64,000 nucleotides of DNA. It comes from Verrucomicrobiales bacterium. GTDB lineage: Bacteria > Verrucomicrobiota > Verrucomicrobiia > Verrucomicrobiales > DEV007. Of the stretch, positions 25,558 to 34,402 are shown piece after piece. Position 1 is the stretch's first letter. Each line of letters begins with the position of its first letter. The translations under genes and the position numbers were made by a program. The notes beneath the pieces are model-generated. The model ran no database searches. It saw only the letters and a program-made list of their open reading frames with translations, and had not been told where the DNA came from. The stretch lies in assembly GCA_029213065.1 (NCBI GenBank), contig JARGPH010000030.1:1-64000 (forward strand), written 5' to 3'.

Positions 25558-27210
25558 ATGATGAGAGCCCTTTTTTACCTTCTGTGCCTGGCCCTGCCCG
25601 GAACCTCCACCGCCTTCTCACAGGACGATAAAGTGATGGAACTCGGCAAAGCAACCTTCCAGACCTGTGTCGCCTGTCACGGCCCCGACGGCAAAGGAAT
25701 CAAGGCCGGCGACCTCCTCATGGCCCCCTCGCTCTACGATTCCGTTTTTGTGAAAGAGAATCACCCCGAACTCCTCACCGGAATCATTCTCAAAGGCATT
25801 CTCAAGGAGGATAACAAATACATTCAGGCGATGCTCGCACTCGAAGCCGCTCTCAATGACGAACAGATTGCAGCCCTGATCGCCTACGTGACAAAGGAAT
25901 ACGGAGGGAAACGTCGCTCCGTAAAACCGAATCAGGTCGCCAAATGGCGGAAAGAATACACTTCCCGCACCAGTCCGTGGAAACGCAGTGAGCTCGGAGA
26001 AATGGTTAAAGACGCCAACGCGCCTCAACTTGTCACTGATCTCACCTACTCCGTCTACGAGGGAAACTGGAAAAAGCTCCCCGACTTTGCGAGCCTCGAA
26101 CCCGTGGCAACAGGGAAACTCCCCAAAGGGCTCGTCACCTTGAAGCCGGCTGAGAAAATCAAAAAGGGATTCGGAATCGTTTTCGAGGGAAAACTGAAAA
26201 TTCCCCTGAACGGCCCCTACTTTTTCAGCCTCTCTTCCGATGATGGCTCCGCTCTCGTCATCGACGGGGAAACCGTGGTTGGAAACGACGGTATCCACCC
26301 TGTGAAAGAGGCCCGAATGAAGGAGGACCTCCAGGCCGGGGAGCACACCTTTAAAATCCTCTACTTTGATGGCGGCGGCAAGCGGGCTCTCGCTTTCAAT
26401 GTCAAAGGCCCCGGAGACTTCGGAACCGTCCATCTCTCCGAAGAGAGAGCCAAAGGCAAAAAGAAAGAGCAGAGCTACGATCCCATTCTTCTCAAACCTG
26501 TGAATGAAGGGGAAGCGATCGTGCACCGCGCCTTTCTCCCCGACTCCCGGCCCCGCGCTATCGGCGTCGGATATCCCGACCGCGTCAACGTCGTCTGGGA
26601 TGCCGACACCCTCAATCTTTCCTACGTTTACCGCGGGGAGTTCATGGATGCTTCACCCCATTGGAACGGTCGAGGCTCCGGCAGCAAACCCGTTGGAGTC
26701 GACAAGGTCATCACCGCACAAGGGCTCCCCTTTCAGGTCCTCGAAAGCCTCGACGAACCGTGGGAACCATTCTCTCAAACCAGGGTAAAATACGAGCGGG
26801 ACACCGCCGCTCCGGAGAAAGAGATCACGATCAATGTGAAGCACCCTGACTACCAGTTCCGCGGCTACCGCCTCGATCAAAAACGCTTCCCCACCTTCAA
26901 CTACGACTACCAGGATCTCAAGGTGACCGACCACTTCACCCCGAGGGAAATCGATGGTGTAACCTCACTCGTTCGAACCATCAGCGTTTCGGGCGATGCC
27001 AGAGAAAACACCTTTTTCCGCGTCGCCGACAGCGGAACCCAGGAAGGCGGACACGGCTGGATCGACATCGGCAACGAAATGCTCATTAAAATTGAGGGCG
27101 CTGAACCCGTCATCCGAAAAGTCGGAAAAGGGAATGAAACACTCGTTCCCATTTCAGCCAATTCCGCCATCACGATCAGCTACCGCTGGAACAATCCTGA
27201 GAAAAAGTAG
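25558..27210 (+). CDS. Secreted c-type cytochrome with PA14 domain
   Basis: 550 residues with a signal peptide (about 1-21). A mono-haem cytochrome c domain follows (C37-V-A-C40-H41 GPDGKG, with an axial Met candidate near LLMAPSLYD), then a PA14-type beta-barrel (about 190-300; PYFFSLSSDDGSALVIDGET, AGEHTFKILYFDGGGKRALAF), which binds carbohydrates. The C-terminal half (about 320-550) is beta-rich (FLPDSRPRAIGVGYPDRV) and often accompanies PVC membrane-bound dehydrogenases. The next gene, a propeller dehydrogenase, starts 38 nt downstream; the cytochrome is a plausible electron acceptor for it. Confidence 0.83.
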   Translation: MMRALFYLLCLALPGTSTAFSQDDKVMELGKATFQTCVACHGPDGKGIKAGDLLMAPSLYDSVFVKENHPELLTGIILKGILKEDNKYIQAMLALEAALNDEQIAALIAYVTKEYGGKRRSVKPNQVAKWRKEYTSRTSPWKRSELGEMVKDANAPQLVTDLTYSVYEGNWKKLPDFASLEPVATGKLPKGLVTLKPAEKIKKGFGIVFEGKLKIPLNGPYFFSLSSDDGSALVIDGETVVGNDGIHPVKEARMKEDLQAGEHTFKILYFDGGGKRALAFNVKGPGDFGTVHLSEERAKGKKKEQSYDPILLKPVNEGEAIVHRAFLPDSRPRAIGVGYPDRVNVVWDADTLNLSYVYRGEFMDASPHWNGRGSGSKPVGVDKVITAQGLPFQVLESLDEPWEPFSQTRVKYERDTAAPEKEITINVKHPDYQFRGYRLDQKRFPTFNYDYQDLKVTDHFTPREIDGVTSLVRTISVSGDARENTFFRVADSGTQEGGHGWIDIGNEMLIKIEGAEPVIRKVGKGNETLVPISANSAITISYRWNNPEKK

Positions 27211-27233
27211 CCCTCATCCCAACACGGCGACTC

Positions 27234-27269
27234 AACCCTGTTTACTCCATGACTAAACCCTGTTTACTC
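27234..27269. repeat. 14-bp direct repeat across the start codon
   Basis: AACCCTGTTTACTC occurs at 27234-27247, just before the ATG at 27249, and again at 27256-27269, inside the first codons. The copies are identical, so this is a recent local duplication. It may have moved the ribosome-binding site relative to an older start. Confidence 0.9.
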
Positions 27270-28736
27270 TCCCATCTCCCCCTCTTAGGTGCCCTTGCAT
27301 TGCTGACTTCCTCAGCCTTTGCCGACGCGCCGAAGGAGTCGGACTACTACGAAATCACCGGATTCCCCGCCCCTGAAGGTGAATCCATCGAAGGCGGTGC
27401 GATCGAGCTTCTGCCCCACGGAAAAATCGCCGTCTGCACCCGGCGCGGCCAGATCTGGACGATAGACAACGCGGCCGAATATCCTGACAAACCCGCCAAG
27501 TGGACCCTTTTCGCGGAATACCTCCACGAACCACTCGGCCTTGCCTGGAAAGACGGATGGCTCTACGCCGTGCAGCGCCCCGAAGTGACCCGGATGCGTG
27601 ACGAGGACGGCGATGGACGGGCCGATATTTTTGAAACCGTGAATGACGACTGGGGCATCAACGGCAATTACCACGAGTATACCTTTGGCTCACAGTTCGA
27701 CGATGAAGGCAATATCTGGTGCGCCCTCTGTCTCACCGGTTCCTTCACCGCCGACTCATTATTCCGCGGATGGATTCTTCGCGTCTCCGAAGACGGCGAG
27801 ATGACCCCGACCGCGAGCGGGGTTCGCTCCCCCGGCGGTATCGGATTCAACTTCGAAGGCGATGCCTTTTACACCGATAACCAGGGGGCATGGAACGGCT
27901 CAAGTTCACTGAAATGGATTAAACCGGGATCCTTCCAGGGCAATCCCAACGGAAACATTTACTTCGACTTTGCCGATGGGAAAGCCGGGAACCGCCCCGT
28001 CGATCCCCCCTACACCGAAGAGGGAAGCCGCATCGTCGTGGAGCGTGAGAAGATTGAGAATTTCATCCCGCCTGCCGTGGTCTTTCCCCATGCCAAGGTC
28101 GGTAACTCCCCCACTGGAATCGCAGCCGACATCAGCGACGGCAAATTCGGCCCCTTCGCCGGACAGACCTTTGTCGGAGAGCAAACCCACTCCAAGATTC
28201 ACCGGGTATTCCTCGAAAAAGTGAACGGTCTTTATCAGGGCGCGATGTTCCCTTTCCTCGAAGGATTTCAGTCCGGCAATATCGCGGTGCGCCTCGGCGA
28301 AGACGGCAATCTCTACACAAGCGGCTCCAACCGCGGCTGGGGAGCACGAGGCGGAATGCCCTATCACTTCGAACGCGTCAACTGGACCGGGGAAGTGCCT
28401 TTTGAAATCCACGAAATGAGAGCCAAATCCGACGGGTTTGAACTCACCTTCACCAAGCCCATCGACAAAGCCACCGCTGTGGACGGCTCCTTTGAAATGG
28501 AAGCCTACACCTACATCTACCAAAAAGCCTACGGCAGCCCTGAAGTCGATCAGGTCACGCCGAAAGTCACCGTCAAATCGGTGAGCGAAGATGGAAAAAG
28601 CCTCCGGCTCAAAGTCGAGCCAATGACGAAAGGCCACGTCCACGCTCTCAAGGCAGGAGGCCTTAAAAGCGAGGATGGAAGCGTTCCCCTGCTCCATGCA
28701 GAGGCCTACTACACGCTCAACGAGATCCCGAAGTAA
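27249..28736 (+). CDS. Secreted PVC-type six-bladed propeller dehydrogenase-like protein
   Basis: 495 residues with a signal peptide (about 1-25). The propeller spans about 35-370: YYEITGFPAPEGESIEGGAI, HEPLGLAWKDGWLYAVQRPE, a Ca-binding-like DEDGDGRAD loop, then GSQFDDEGNIW, VRSPGGIGFNFEGDAFYTDN and FVGEQTHSKIHRV. A C-terminal sandwich (about 385-490) is of the kind seen in large PVC membrane-bound dehydrogenases. The fold is shared with PQQ-dependent sugar dehydrogenases (glucose/sorbosone type). With the cytochrome-PA14 gene just upstream, an exported sugar-oxidation pair is likely, but the substrate is unknown. A 14-bp direct repeat straddles its start codon. Confidence 0.82.
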   Translation: MTKPCLLSHLPLLGALALLTSSAFADAPKESDYYEITGFPAPEGESIEGGAIELLPHGKIAVCTRRGQIWTIDNAAEYPDKPAKWTLFAEYLHEPLGLAWKDGWLYAVQRPEVTRMRDEDGDGRADIFETVNDDWGINGNYHEYTFGSQFDDEGNIWCALCLTGSFTADSLFRGWILRVSEDGEMTPTASGVRSPGGIGFNFEGDAFYTDNQGAWNGSSSLKWIKPGSFQGNPNGNIYFDFADGKAGNRPVDPPYTEEGSRIVVEREKIENFIPPAVVFPHAKVGNSPTGIAADISDGKFGPFAGQTFVGEQTHSKIHRVFLEKVNGLYQGAMFPFLEGFQSGNIAVRLGEDGNLYTSGSNRGWGARGGMPYHFERVNWTGEVPFEIHEMRAKSDGFELTFTKPIDKATAVDGSFEMEAYTYIYQKAYGSPEVDQVTPKVTVKSVSEDGKSLRLKVEPMTKGHVHALKAGGLKSEDGSVPLLHAEAYYTLNEIPK

Positions 28737-28759
28737 AAGCTACGGGGCTCTGGGCCCAC

Positions 28760-28814
28760 TGCGTCTCAGCGAGACGCATCCACCGGGTAAATGCCTTTTC
28801 CCCAAAAGGCATTT
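28760..28814. terminator. Two consecutive perfect hairpins downstream of the propeller gene
   Basis: TGCGTCTC-AGC-GAGACGCA (28760-28778, 8 pairs) is followed ten bases on by AAATGCCTTTT-CCCC-AAAAGGCATTT (28789-28814, 11 pairs). All pairs are Watson-Crick, so both strands fold equally. They lie 24 nt after the propeller gene stop and about 100 nt before the flippase gene. No long T-run follows; a dual terminator or mRNA-end stabiliser fits best. Confidence 0.5.
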
Positions 28815-28916
28815 CGCCACGTCCGGCTGCACTCACCACTCCCCGGGCCAACTCCGGAGATCCACTCTTGATATAATTTCCATAAATGCGATATTTTAAG
28901 GGAATTAGACAGTCTT

Positions 28917-30320
28917 GTGAGCACCCCGGCGACCAGCGATGAGAGTGATGAGCACCGCGATCGATCCATCCGATTGTCGGTTCTAACGTCCTTGTTGTCT
29001 AAATTCGGCACTATCATTCTCCGACTTGTCTCGATTCCCATCGCGATCCGCGTCCTCGGGATGGAGCAATTCGGAGTCTACACCGCGGTGACGCTTTTCG
29101 TGGCGATGATCGACATACTCCATGTTGGAATCGGTCCGACCCTGACAAGGGAGCTCTCCAAAGCGATTGCACAGGGAAAACGCCATCGGGAACAAACTGT
29201 TTTTGCGACCGGCGTTTTGCTCAGCACCGGACTCACTGTAATCGGTGTCGCCATCGCAGCATCGCTTTTGATCTTTCTTCCTGTCACGACCATTTTTGGG
29301 GAGGAATACAGAGGTGTTGCCGACACCATGATTACCGCGCTCTGGGTGGGGTTGGCGATCAGTGCTCTCGATATTTTTACGACTCCCTTTGAAATGAGCC
29401 GTGACGGCTACATGGAAACCCGATTCACGAATTCGTGGGGAGCCGCCGGCAACCTCCTCGCGGCAATCACCCTCGTCTCCGGGATCTGGTTCTTTCCGAC
29501 GATTGAATTTCTTCTCATTTCTGTCAACGGCATCACTGTGCTCGCCAAGATGGGCAATTCAATTCACCTCCTCATCCAGAGACCTTATCTGATACCGAGG
29601 TTTTCTCTTTTCAAAAAGAAGCTCGTCAAACCACTCGTGGTCGACAGCGGACTGTTTTCGATCACCTACATCCTCTCGGCAATCATCGAATACCACCTCA
29701 TGGTGTTTTTGATAGGACGTTTTGCGGGACCTCAGGCGGTGGCCGTCTACAACGTCATGATCACGATCCACCTCTCCCTCAACGGTGTCATGTCCATGTT
29801 TACGAAGCCCTACTGGCCTGCGCTCATGGATGCCTTTGAGCGCAAGGACCGCCCCTGGATTCTGAATTCTTCGAAGCGCCTTGCCTTCCTCGGCCTTGCT
29901 TTCAGCGTCGCGGTTGCGGCGGGACTTATCTTGCTCGGCCCTGTCGTTCTTCCACTCTGGGCAGGAGCGGACTTCATCAACGCAGCGCCCCCGGGCTTTG
30001 TCATGAATCGACTGGCTCTCGCCGCCTTTTCCCTCTACTTCGGAACGCACGTCTGGCGTCATCTCAGCCAAACCCTCGCCCTCGGAGCAGCCCCCGTAAA
30101 TTGTGTCGCAAAAGTGATCTTCGCCGAATCCGCCTTCATCCTGTGCGCTGCCTCCTTCATTCTCACTTCGACCGGAAACATTGCCCTCATCTATCTCGCG
30201 ATGGCCGTGGGTATGATGTGTTTCTCGGGCTGGCTCTTCCCCCGGATCTTCCTGCGGGGCCTGAAGTCAGAGAATATGCACGAACCCGATGCGCCTGATT
30301 CCGTTTCGATTCCCGTGTAG
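28917..30320 (+). CDS. Polysaccharide flippase (Wzx/MATE-like oligosaccharide exporter)
   Basis: 467 residues with a GTG start. About 12-14 transmembrane segments are visible, beginning with LSVLTSLLSKFGTIILRLVS and including LSTGLTVIGVAIAASLLIFL, LNGVMSMFTKPYWPALMDAF and LAFSVAVAAGLILLGPVVLP. The layout matches Wzx/PST polysaccharide flippases, which move lipid-linked sugars across the inner membrane. No glycosyltransferase cluster adjoins it here; the nearest glycosyltransferase is at 34.4 kb. MATE-type transporters are an alternative, but the ELSKAIAQG and KPYWPALMDA segments favour a flippase. Confidence 0.85.
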   Translation: MSTPATSDESDEHRDRSIRLSVLTSLLSKFGTIILRLVSIPIAIRVLGMEQFGVYTAVTLFVAMIDILHVGIGPTLTRELSKAIAQGKRHREQTVFATGVLLSTGLTVIGVAIAASLLIFLPVTTIFGEEYRGVADTMITALWVGLAISALDIFTTPFEMSRDGYMETRFTNSWGAAGNLLAAITLVSGIWFFPTIEFLLISVNGITVLAKMGNSIHLLIQRPYLIPRFSLFKKKLVKPLVVDSGLFSITYILSAIIEYHLMVFLIGRFAGPQAVAVYNVMITIHLSLNGVMSMFTKPYWPALMDAFERKDRPWILNSSKRLAFLGLAFSVAVAAGLILLGPVVLPLWAGADFINAAPPGFVMNRLALAAFSLYFGTHVWRHLSQTLALGAAPVNCVAKVIFAESAFILCAASFILTSTGNIALIYLAMAVGMMCFSGWLFPRIFLRGLKSENMHEPDAPDSVSIPV

Positions 30321-30567
30321 ATTTGCGCCGCCTTCGGAATCGGGATGACTGACTATCGGGGCAGGAATGTCCTGTCCTCAACTGATGTCGTCTGACCAAT
30401 CATGGGAGTAAAGCCTTGTCTGTCGTTCCGACAAAATGGGAAGTGCCGCTATGCTGGTATTACAGTGCTTCAGCGACCATTAACCGACTCAGCTGAAATG
30501 CATCTGAATGCAGAGTTACACCGCATTGATCAGGTTACAACGACATTCGTTGCAAATCACTGTTCTC

Positions 30568-31533
30568 TCACTTCGGGTTCTCCTCGACCGGCAAAAACTC
30601 GGAAAACTCGTCCGGCAGCTCTGCTTCGAAAGTCATCCGTTCCGCGGTGACAGGATGCGTGAATGAAAGTTTTGCGGCGTGGAGCATGAGCCGCTCCACC
30701 TTGATAACACCCTTGCCCTTCGCCCCGTAGATGGGATCGCCAAGAATAGGGCAATGAAGCGCCTCTTTGAGATGGACCCGAATCTGATGCGTGCGGCCCG
30801 TATGGATGATGCACTTCACGAGCGCCCAGCTCCCGAATTCATCGCTGTGCACGACTTCGAAATCGGTAATCGCCTCTTTCCCTGCCGGAGCCTCCAGCAC
30901 CGCCATTTTCTGACGATTCACCGGATGTCTCCCGACCTGATTGTGAATGGTGCCGCTGTCATTGGCAGGCACGCGATGAGTCACCGCAAAATAGACCTTT
31001 CCGGTTTCCCTACCTGAAAACTGAGCGACAAGGCTCTCGTAAGCGACATCGGATTTTGCAGCTACGAGACACCCTGATGTATCCTTATCGAGGCGATGGA
31101 CAATCCCGGGACGATCCGGATCAGCCAGCGTCGAGAGCCGACCACAGCAATGATGAAGGAGAGCGTTTACGAGCGTCCCTGATGAATTCCCCGAACCGGG
31201 ATGAACGACCATGCCGTGCGCCTTATTCACAACGATGACATCCTCATCTTCAAACAAAACGGTGAGGAGGATTTCCTCCGCTTCCGGAATATCCGAGGTC
31301 GGCTCGGGAATCGAAATGACAATTTCATCGCCCGACTCGACGGAGTAACGGGTTTTGACCCGCGATCCGTTGACGAGAACGGCACCCGATTTAATCAGCT
31401 CCTGCAGAACGGAGCGGGAAAGCCCCGAATGAGAAAGTTCCTCCCCGAGATAACGGTCGACGCGCCCCGACGCTCCTGCGGGAACAGTTAGTTCAATGCG
31501 GTTTGATCCCGCTGAGGGCGAAGCTTCACTCAT
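30568..31533 (-). CDS. rluD: Ribosomal large-subunit pseudouridine synthase, RluD family
   Basis: 321 residues. An N-terminal S4 RNA-binding domain (about 13-75: GRVDRYLGEELSHSGLSRSV, LIKSGAVLVNGSRVK) leads into the RluA/RluD catalytic domain with the signature GIVHRLDKDTSGCLVAAKS, where Asp of HRLD is the nucleophile (about residue 143). Other family blocks are IHTGRTHQIRVHLKEALHCP and LHAAKLSFTHP. RluD makes pseudouridines at 1911, 1915 and 1917 of 23S rRNA helix 69; RluC and RluA are relatives, so the exact sites are not certain. The ATG at 31533 follows an in-frame GTG. Confidence 0.9.
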   Translation of the reverse strand: MSEASPSAGSNRIELTVPAGASGRVDRYLGEELSHSGLSRSVLQELIKSGAVLVNGSRVKTRYSVESGDEIVISIPEPTSDIPEAEEILLTVLFEDEDVIVVNKAHGMVVHPGSGNSSGTLVNALLHHCCGRLSTLADPDRPGIVHRLDKDTSGCLVAAKSDVAYESLVAQFSGRETGKVYFAVTHRVPANDSGTIHNQVGRHPVNRQKMAVLEAPAGKEAITDFEVVHSDEFGSWALVKCIIHTGRTHQIRVHLKEALHCPILGDPIYGAKGKGVIKVERLMLHAAKLSFTHPVTAERMTFEAELPDEFSEFLPVEENPK

Positions 31534-31581
31534 CACGGCACCGTAATGATATCTCGGCGATGAGCGAACAGATTTTGCGAA

Positions 31582-32748
31582 TCAATCCAACTTGGGCGTG
31601 TAGATCGGCATTTCGAAATTAGGCCGCAGATCATCCACGACCTGCCAGGTCGAAAGGGTTCGGTATTTGCTCAGAGGAACCATGTTCAGCTCAATGGTCG
31701 ATCCTACCTCACGATTTGCTGCGCCGGTGTGCTTGCGATTGAAGACGATTCCATGGGCAACGCGAATGCGATCGAAGGGGTAGTTTCCCTTTCGATCGGA
31801 AAGCACCTCGTATTCATAAATCCCGAGAGCGTTCGCGTAATCAAGATCACTGAGGTTCTCAATCGATGACTTTTCGACAAGTTTCAGATCGAGTATCACC
31901 TCGGAAAGGGGCGAATTGGAACCTCCCACCGAAGTTCTCGCGGTCGACTGACTCGACGAAGGACGTCTCACCGGACTCAGAGGCACCGCCCGCACGATGG
32001 AAGGAGGGGCTTCAATCTTCGGCTTGCTCACCCGCATGTAGTCATTGAAATGACTCGACACTTTCGTCGCCCAGCCCCGTGCTTCCTCCGGCCCGTAGTG
32101 AATGCCGTCAGTTGCAGGATAAGGGTCCACAAACTCCGTCACTTTTCGACTCTCGAAAACCTGGCCCTCATACTTGTAGACGATGCTGCGCATAATAGAC
32201 GACAGCTCCTCCTGCAGAGCGACAGGATAACGTTTTTCGTGCGAGGACGGAGGCAAAACCCAATAGGACACCGCGCCACCCTTCGAAATGGCATAGCACA
32301 TCTGCTCAATCAGAGAACTCACTTCAGCGACATTGTCCGATTTGGCGCGACGCTTTGAACGCAAAGTCGCATAAAGGTTGATTCCGGTTTGCACGACAAC
32401 CACGTTCGGTTTCATATCATCGATCAAATCCTCGATCTTCGGGACCGCGCGAACATAACCCAATCGCTTTTCACCGGTCGGAGACTTCTCCCAGAAACCA
32501 ATCGTGCAGGGAAGCGGCTGGTATTCCTTCAGCCAGTAATAAGGACTCGCACCGCCGGCGACTACGGTATGAACCTCGAACCCGGAGGCGCGCATTGAGC
32601 TGTCCAGCGTTTGGCCAAACGCTCCAATACTCAGAGAATCACCGAGATAAAGAATCTTTGTCTTTCCCAACGCTGCCGAATCAGCACTGAAAAACACGCC
32701 GAAAAGAGCAGCAAAAAAGGGCAGGCGAAGGGCGGTTCCACGAGTCAT
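31582..32748 (-). CDS. Secreted SGNH/GDSL hydrolase-like protein
   Basis: 388 residues from the ATG at 32748, which opens a signal peptide (TRGTALRLPFFAALFGVFFS). SGNH-type blocks: ILYLGDSLSIGAFG (catalytic Ser, block I), VVVAGGASPYYWLK (Gly, block II), VVVVQTGINLYATL (Asn, block III) and DPYPATDGIHYGPEEARGWA (Asp/His, block V). These give the full SGNH set, so a periplasmic esterase or O-acyl transferase/hydrolase is likely. The C-terminal 130 residues (after VRAVPLSPVRRPSSSQS) form an extra domain of unknown type. Substrate unknown. Confidence 0.82.
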   Translation of the reverse strand: MTRGTALRLPFFAALFGVFFSADSAALGKTKILYLGDSLSIGAFGQTLDSSMRASGFEVHTVVAGGASPYYWLKEYQPLPCTIGFWEKSPTGEKRLGYVRAVPKIEDLIDDMKPNVVVVQTGINLYATLRSKRRAKSDNVAEVSSLIEQMCYAISKGGAVSYWVLPPSSHEKRYPVALQEELSSIMRSIVYKYEGQVFESRKVTEFVDPYPATDGIHYGPEEARGWATKVSSHFNDYMRVSKPKIEAPPSIVRAVPLSPVRRPSSSQSTARTSVGGSNSPLSEVILDLKLVEKSSIENLSDLDYANALGIYEYEVLSDRKGNYPFDRIRVAHGIVFNRKHTGAANREVGSTIELNMVPLSKYRTLSTWQVVDDLRPNFEMPIYTPKLD

Positions 32749-32872
32749 CTGGCGATTTATACGCCAAATTAAAAATAAACTCAAGATTGAATAGCATAAT
32801 TTTGAGAAAATTCGCTATTTTGAGAGTCAATTCCTCTAATCTCTGATAAAACTGCCCGAAATTTGAAAATCT

Positions 32873-33583
32873 TTAGAGATCGAGCCCTGCCGCGCACAGT
32901 TTCTGAAAATCGTCCCACTCCAACTCCAATCCCGCGTCAGCTTCCTCGATTGTTCTCATGGTCACCGATGCGATTTGCTCCTTCGCGCTTGTGAGAGCAC
33001 GGCTCACACGGGTCTGATCACATTGCCACATTTGAGCAATGACGGACTGACTGATCCCGTGAAGGTAGGACAGCTTCAGCATCAGAAGAACTCCCGGATC
33101 CAGCGAATCAAATGCCGCTTTAATCGCGCGGCCCATCAATGCGGAAAGATCCTCATCGAGAAGGTTCTCATCAAGGTTTGCGCCCTCGACCCGGTCAAAC
33201 TGATCTTCCGCCCCCGCATCATCCGCATCGGTATAAACGGGAAGTTCACCACGAAACTTGTCTCTCCGCTTAAGATCCAGCCACCGGTTCCAGGTAATGC
33301 GTATCAGCCAGGTGGAAAGCGACGACCGACCTTCAAACTTTTCCAAAAGCGGGCGGGTCTCCCCTTTCTTTCCGGCGCCGAAACACTCCGCGATAACGTC
33401 AGCAACGAGATCCCCGGCGGAAACCTTGTCCAGGCCGCGAGACATCATGACCCGCTCTAGCATGGGCTGATACTCTTCCTGAAATGCTTTTACAGCCGAC
33501 TCCTCTCCCGCAACAGCCCGATCGGTGAGATCAAGGTCTTCTGCGTGTTTCAGGGGTTTTACTTCCGAAGATGGATTCGTCAT
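32873..33583 (-). CDS. ECF-like RNA polymerase sigma factor
   Basis: 236 residues. Region 2 spans about 40-110 (AFQEEYQPMLERVMMSRGLD, SSLSTWLIRITWNRWLDLKR). A charged linker (YTDADDAGAEDQF) follows, then region 4 with a helix-turn-helix (about 165-205: LMLKLSYLHGISQSVIAQMW, RVSRALTSAKEQIA). No region 1.1 or 3 is visible. A C-terminal acidic extension (ADAGLELEWDDFQKLCAAGL) could be regulatory. No anti-sigma gene is adjacent: a LolD-like ATPase lies upstream and an SGNH hydrolase downstream. Many PVC sigma factors of this kind are linked to Ser/Thr kinases; one lies 4 kb away, but linkage is inference. Confidence 0.85.
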   Translation of the reverse strand: MTNPSSEVKPLKHAEDLDLTDRAVAGEESAVKAFQEEYQPMLERVMMSRGLDKVSAGDLVADVIAECFGAGKKGETRPLLEKFEGRSSLSTWLIRITWNRWLDLKRRDKFRGELPVYTDADDAGAEDQFDRVEGANLDENLLDEDLSALMGRAIKAAFDSLDPGVLLMLKLSYLHGISQSVIAQMWQCDQTRVSRALTSAKEQIASVTMRTIEEADAGLELEWDDFQKLCAAGLDL

Positions 33584-33645
33584 AAGATCCGGTAATCTAA
33601 CAACCTTGTCATAAAATGATCAACACTCGATCACGCCGATTTTGC

Positions 33646-34344
33646 TCAGGATTGCGGAATTACCACCATTTCATCCTCGATCACCACGCCATCCTGTAAA
33701 TGAATGCGACGATCAACTCTGTCGAGGAGGCGGTCGTCATGGGTGGAAAAGACGAATGCAGCTCCCCTTTCATGATTAATTTTCCGCATTAAATCGATAA
33801 TCAGGTTCGCATTATGGGTGTCCAGATTCGCGGTCGGTTCATCAGCAATGACCAAAGCGGGATCCGTGACGAGAGCGCGGGCAATCGCAACGCGCTGCTG
33901 CTGCCCCCCGCTCATCTTCTGCGGACGATGCCCCTTGCGATCTCCTAAATCCACCTCATCGAGAAGCTTTGAGGCCCGTTCTGCCGCCTCCGCCTTCGAG
34001 ACGCCGTTAATTTGAAGCGGCAGCATCACATTCTCAAGGGCTGTCAGAACCGGAACGAGATTAAAATTCTGAAAAACAAATCCGATTGCATCATTCCGCA
34101 GCTCGCTTCGTCTAGCATCAGTCAAGCCCGAGGCAGGCGTTCCGTTCACGAGAACCTCGCCCGAAGTCGGAGCGTCAAGCAATCCCATCAAATTACACAA
34201 TGTTGACTTTCCTGATCCAGAAGGACCCCACACCGCTACGAACGCTTTTTCCTCGATTTCGAGGCTAACCTCCCGTAAAGCATGTACTTCCGTATCACCG
34301 AAATGATAAGTCTTCCTGAGTTTCTGTATCTCGACAACTTTCAT
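33646..34344 (-). CDS. ABC transporter ATPase, LolD/MacB family
   Basis: 232 residues. Walker [11 protein letters not shown] (about 39-48), Q-loop, signature [15 protein letters not shown] and Walker [13 protein letters not shown], with the long form of the family ([20 protein letters not shown] at the N-terminus). LolD/MacB-type ATPases drive mechanotransmission permeases that release lipoproteins or export substrates; FtsE is a relative. No permease gene adjoins it. It is divergent from the glycosyltransferase at 34403, with 58 bp between starts, and 62 nt upstream of the sigma-factor gene on the same strand. Confidence 0.9.
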   Translation of the reverse strand: MKVVEIQKLRKTYHFGDTEVHALREVSLEIEEKAFVAVWGPSGSGKSTLCNLMGLLDAPTSGEVLVNGTPASGLTDARRSELRNDAIGFVFQNFNLVPVLTALENVMLPLQINGVSKAEAAERASKLLDEVDLGDRKGHRPQKMSGGQQQRVAIARALVTDPALVIADEPTANLDTHNANLIIDLMRKINHERGAAFVFSTHDDRLLDRVDRRIHLQDGVVIEDEMVVIPQS

Positions 34345-34402
34345 ATTAAAGAAGCAATATCACTTGCAGTCTAATCAGGCCGTTACATTTTGCACGGGGT
34401 AA

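Noticed and set aside
30321-30567. 247-bp gap between the flippase and rluD checked for RNA or operator elements
   Set aside because: Only a CAGGA/TCCTG stem of five pairs was seen, too weak to call.
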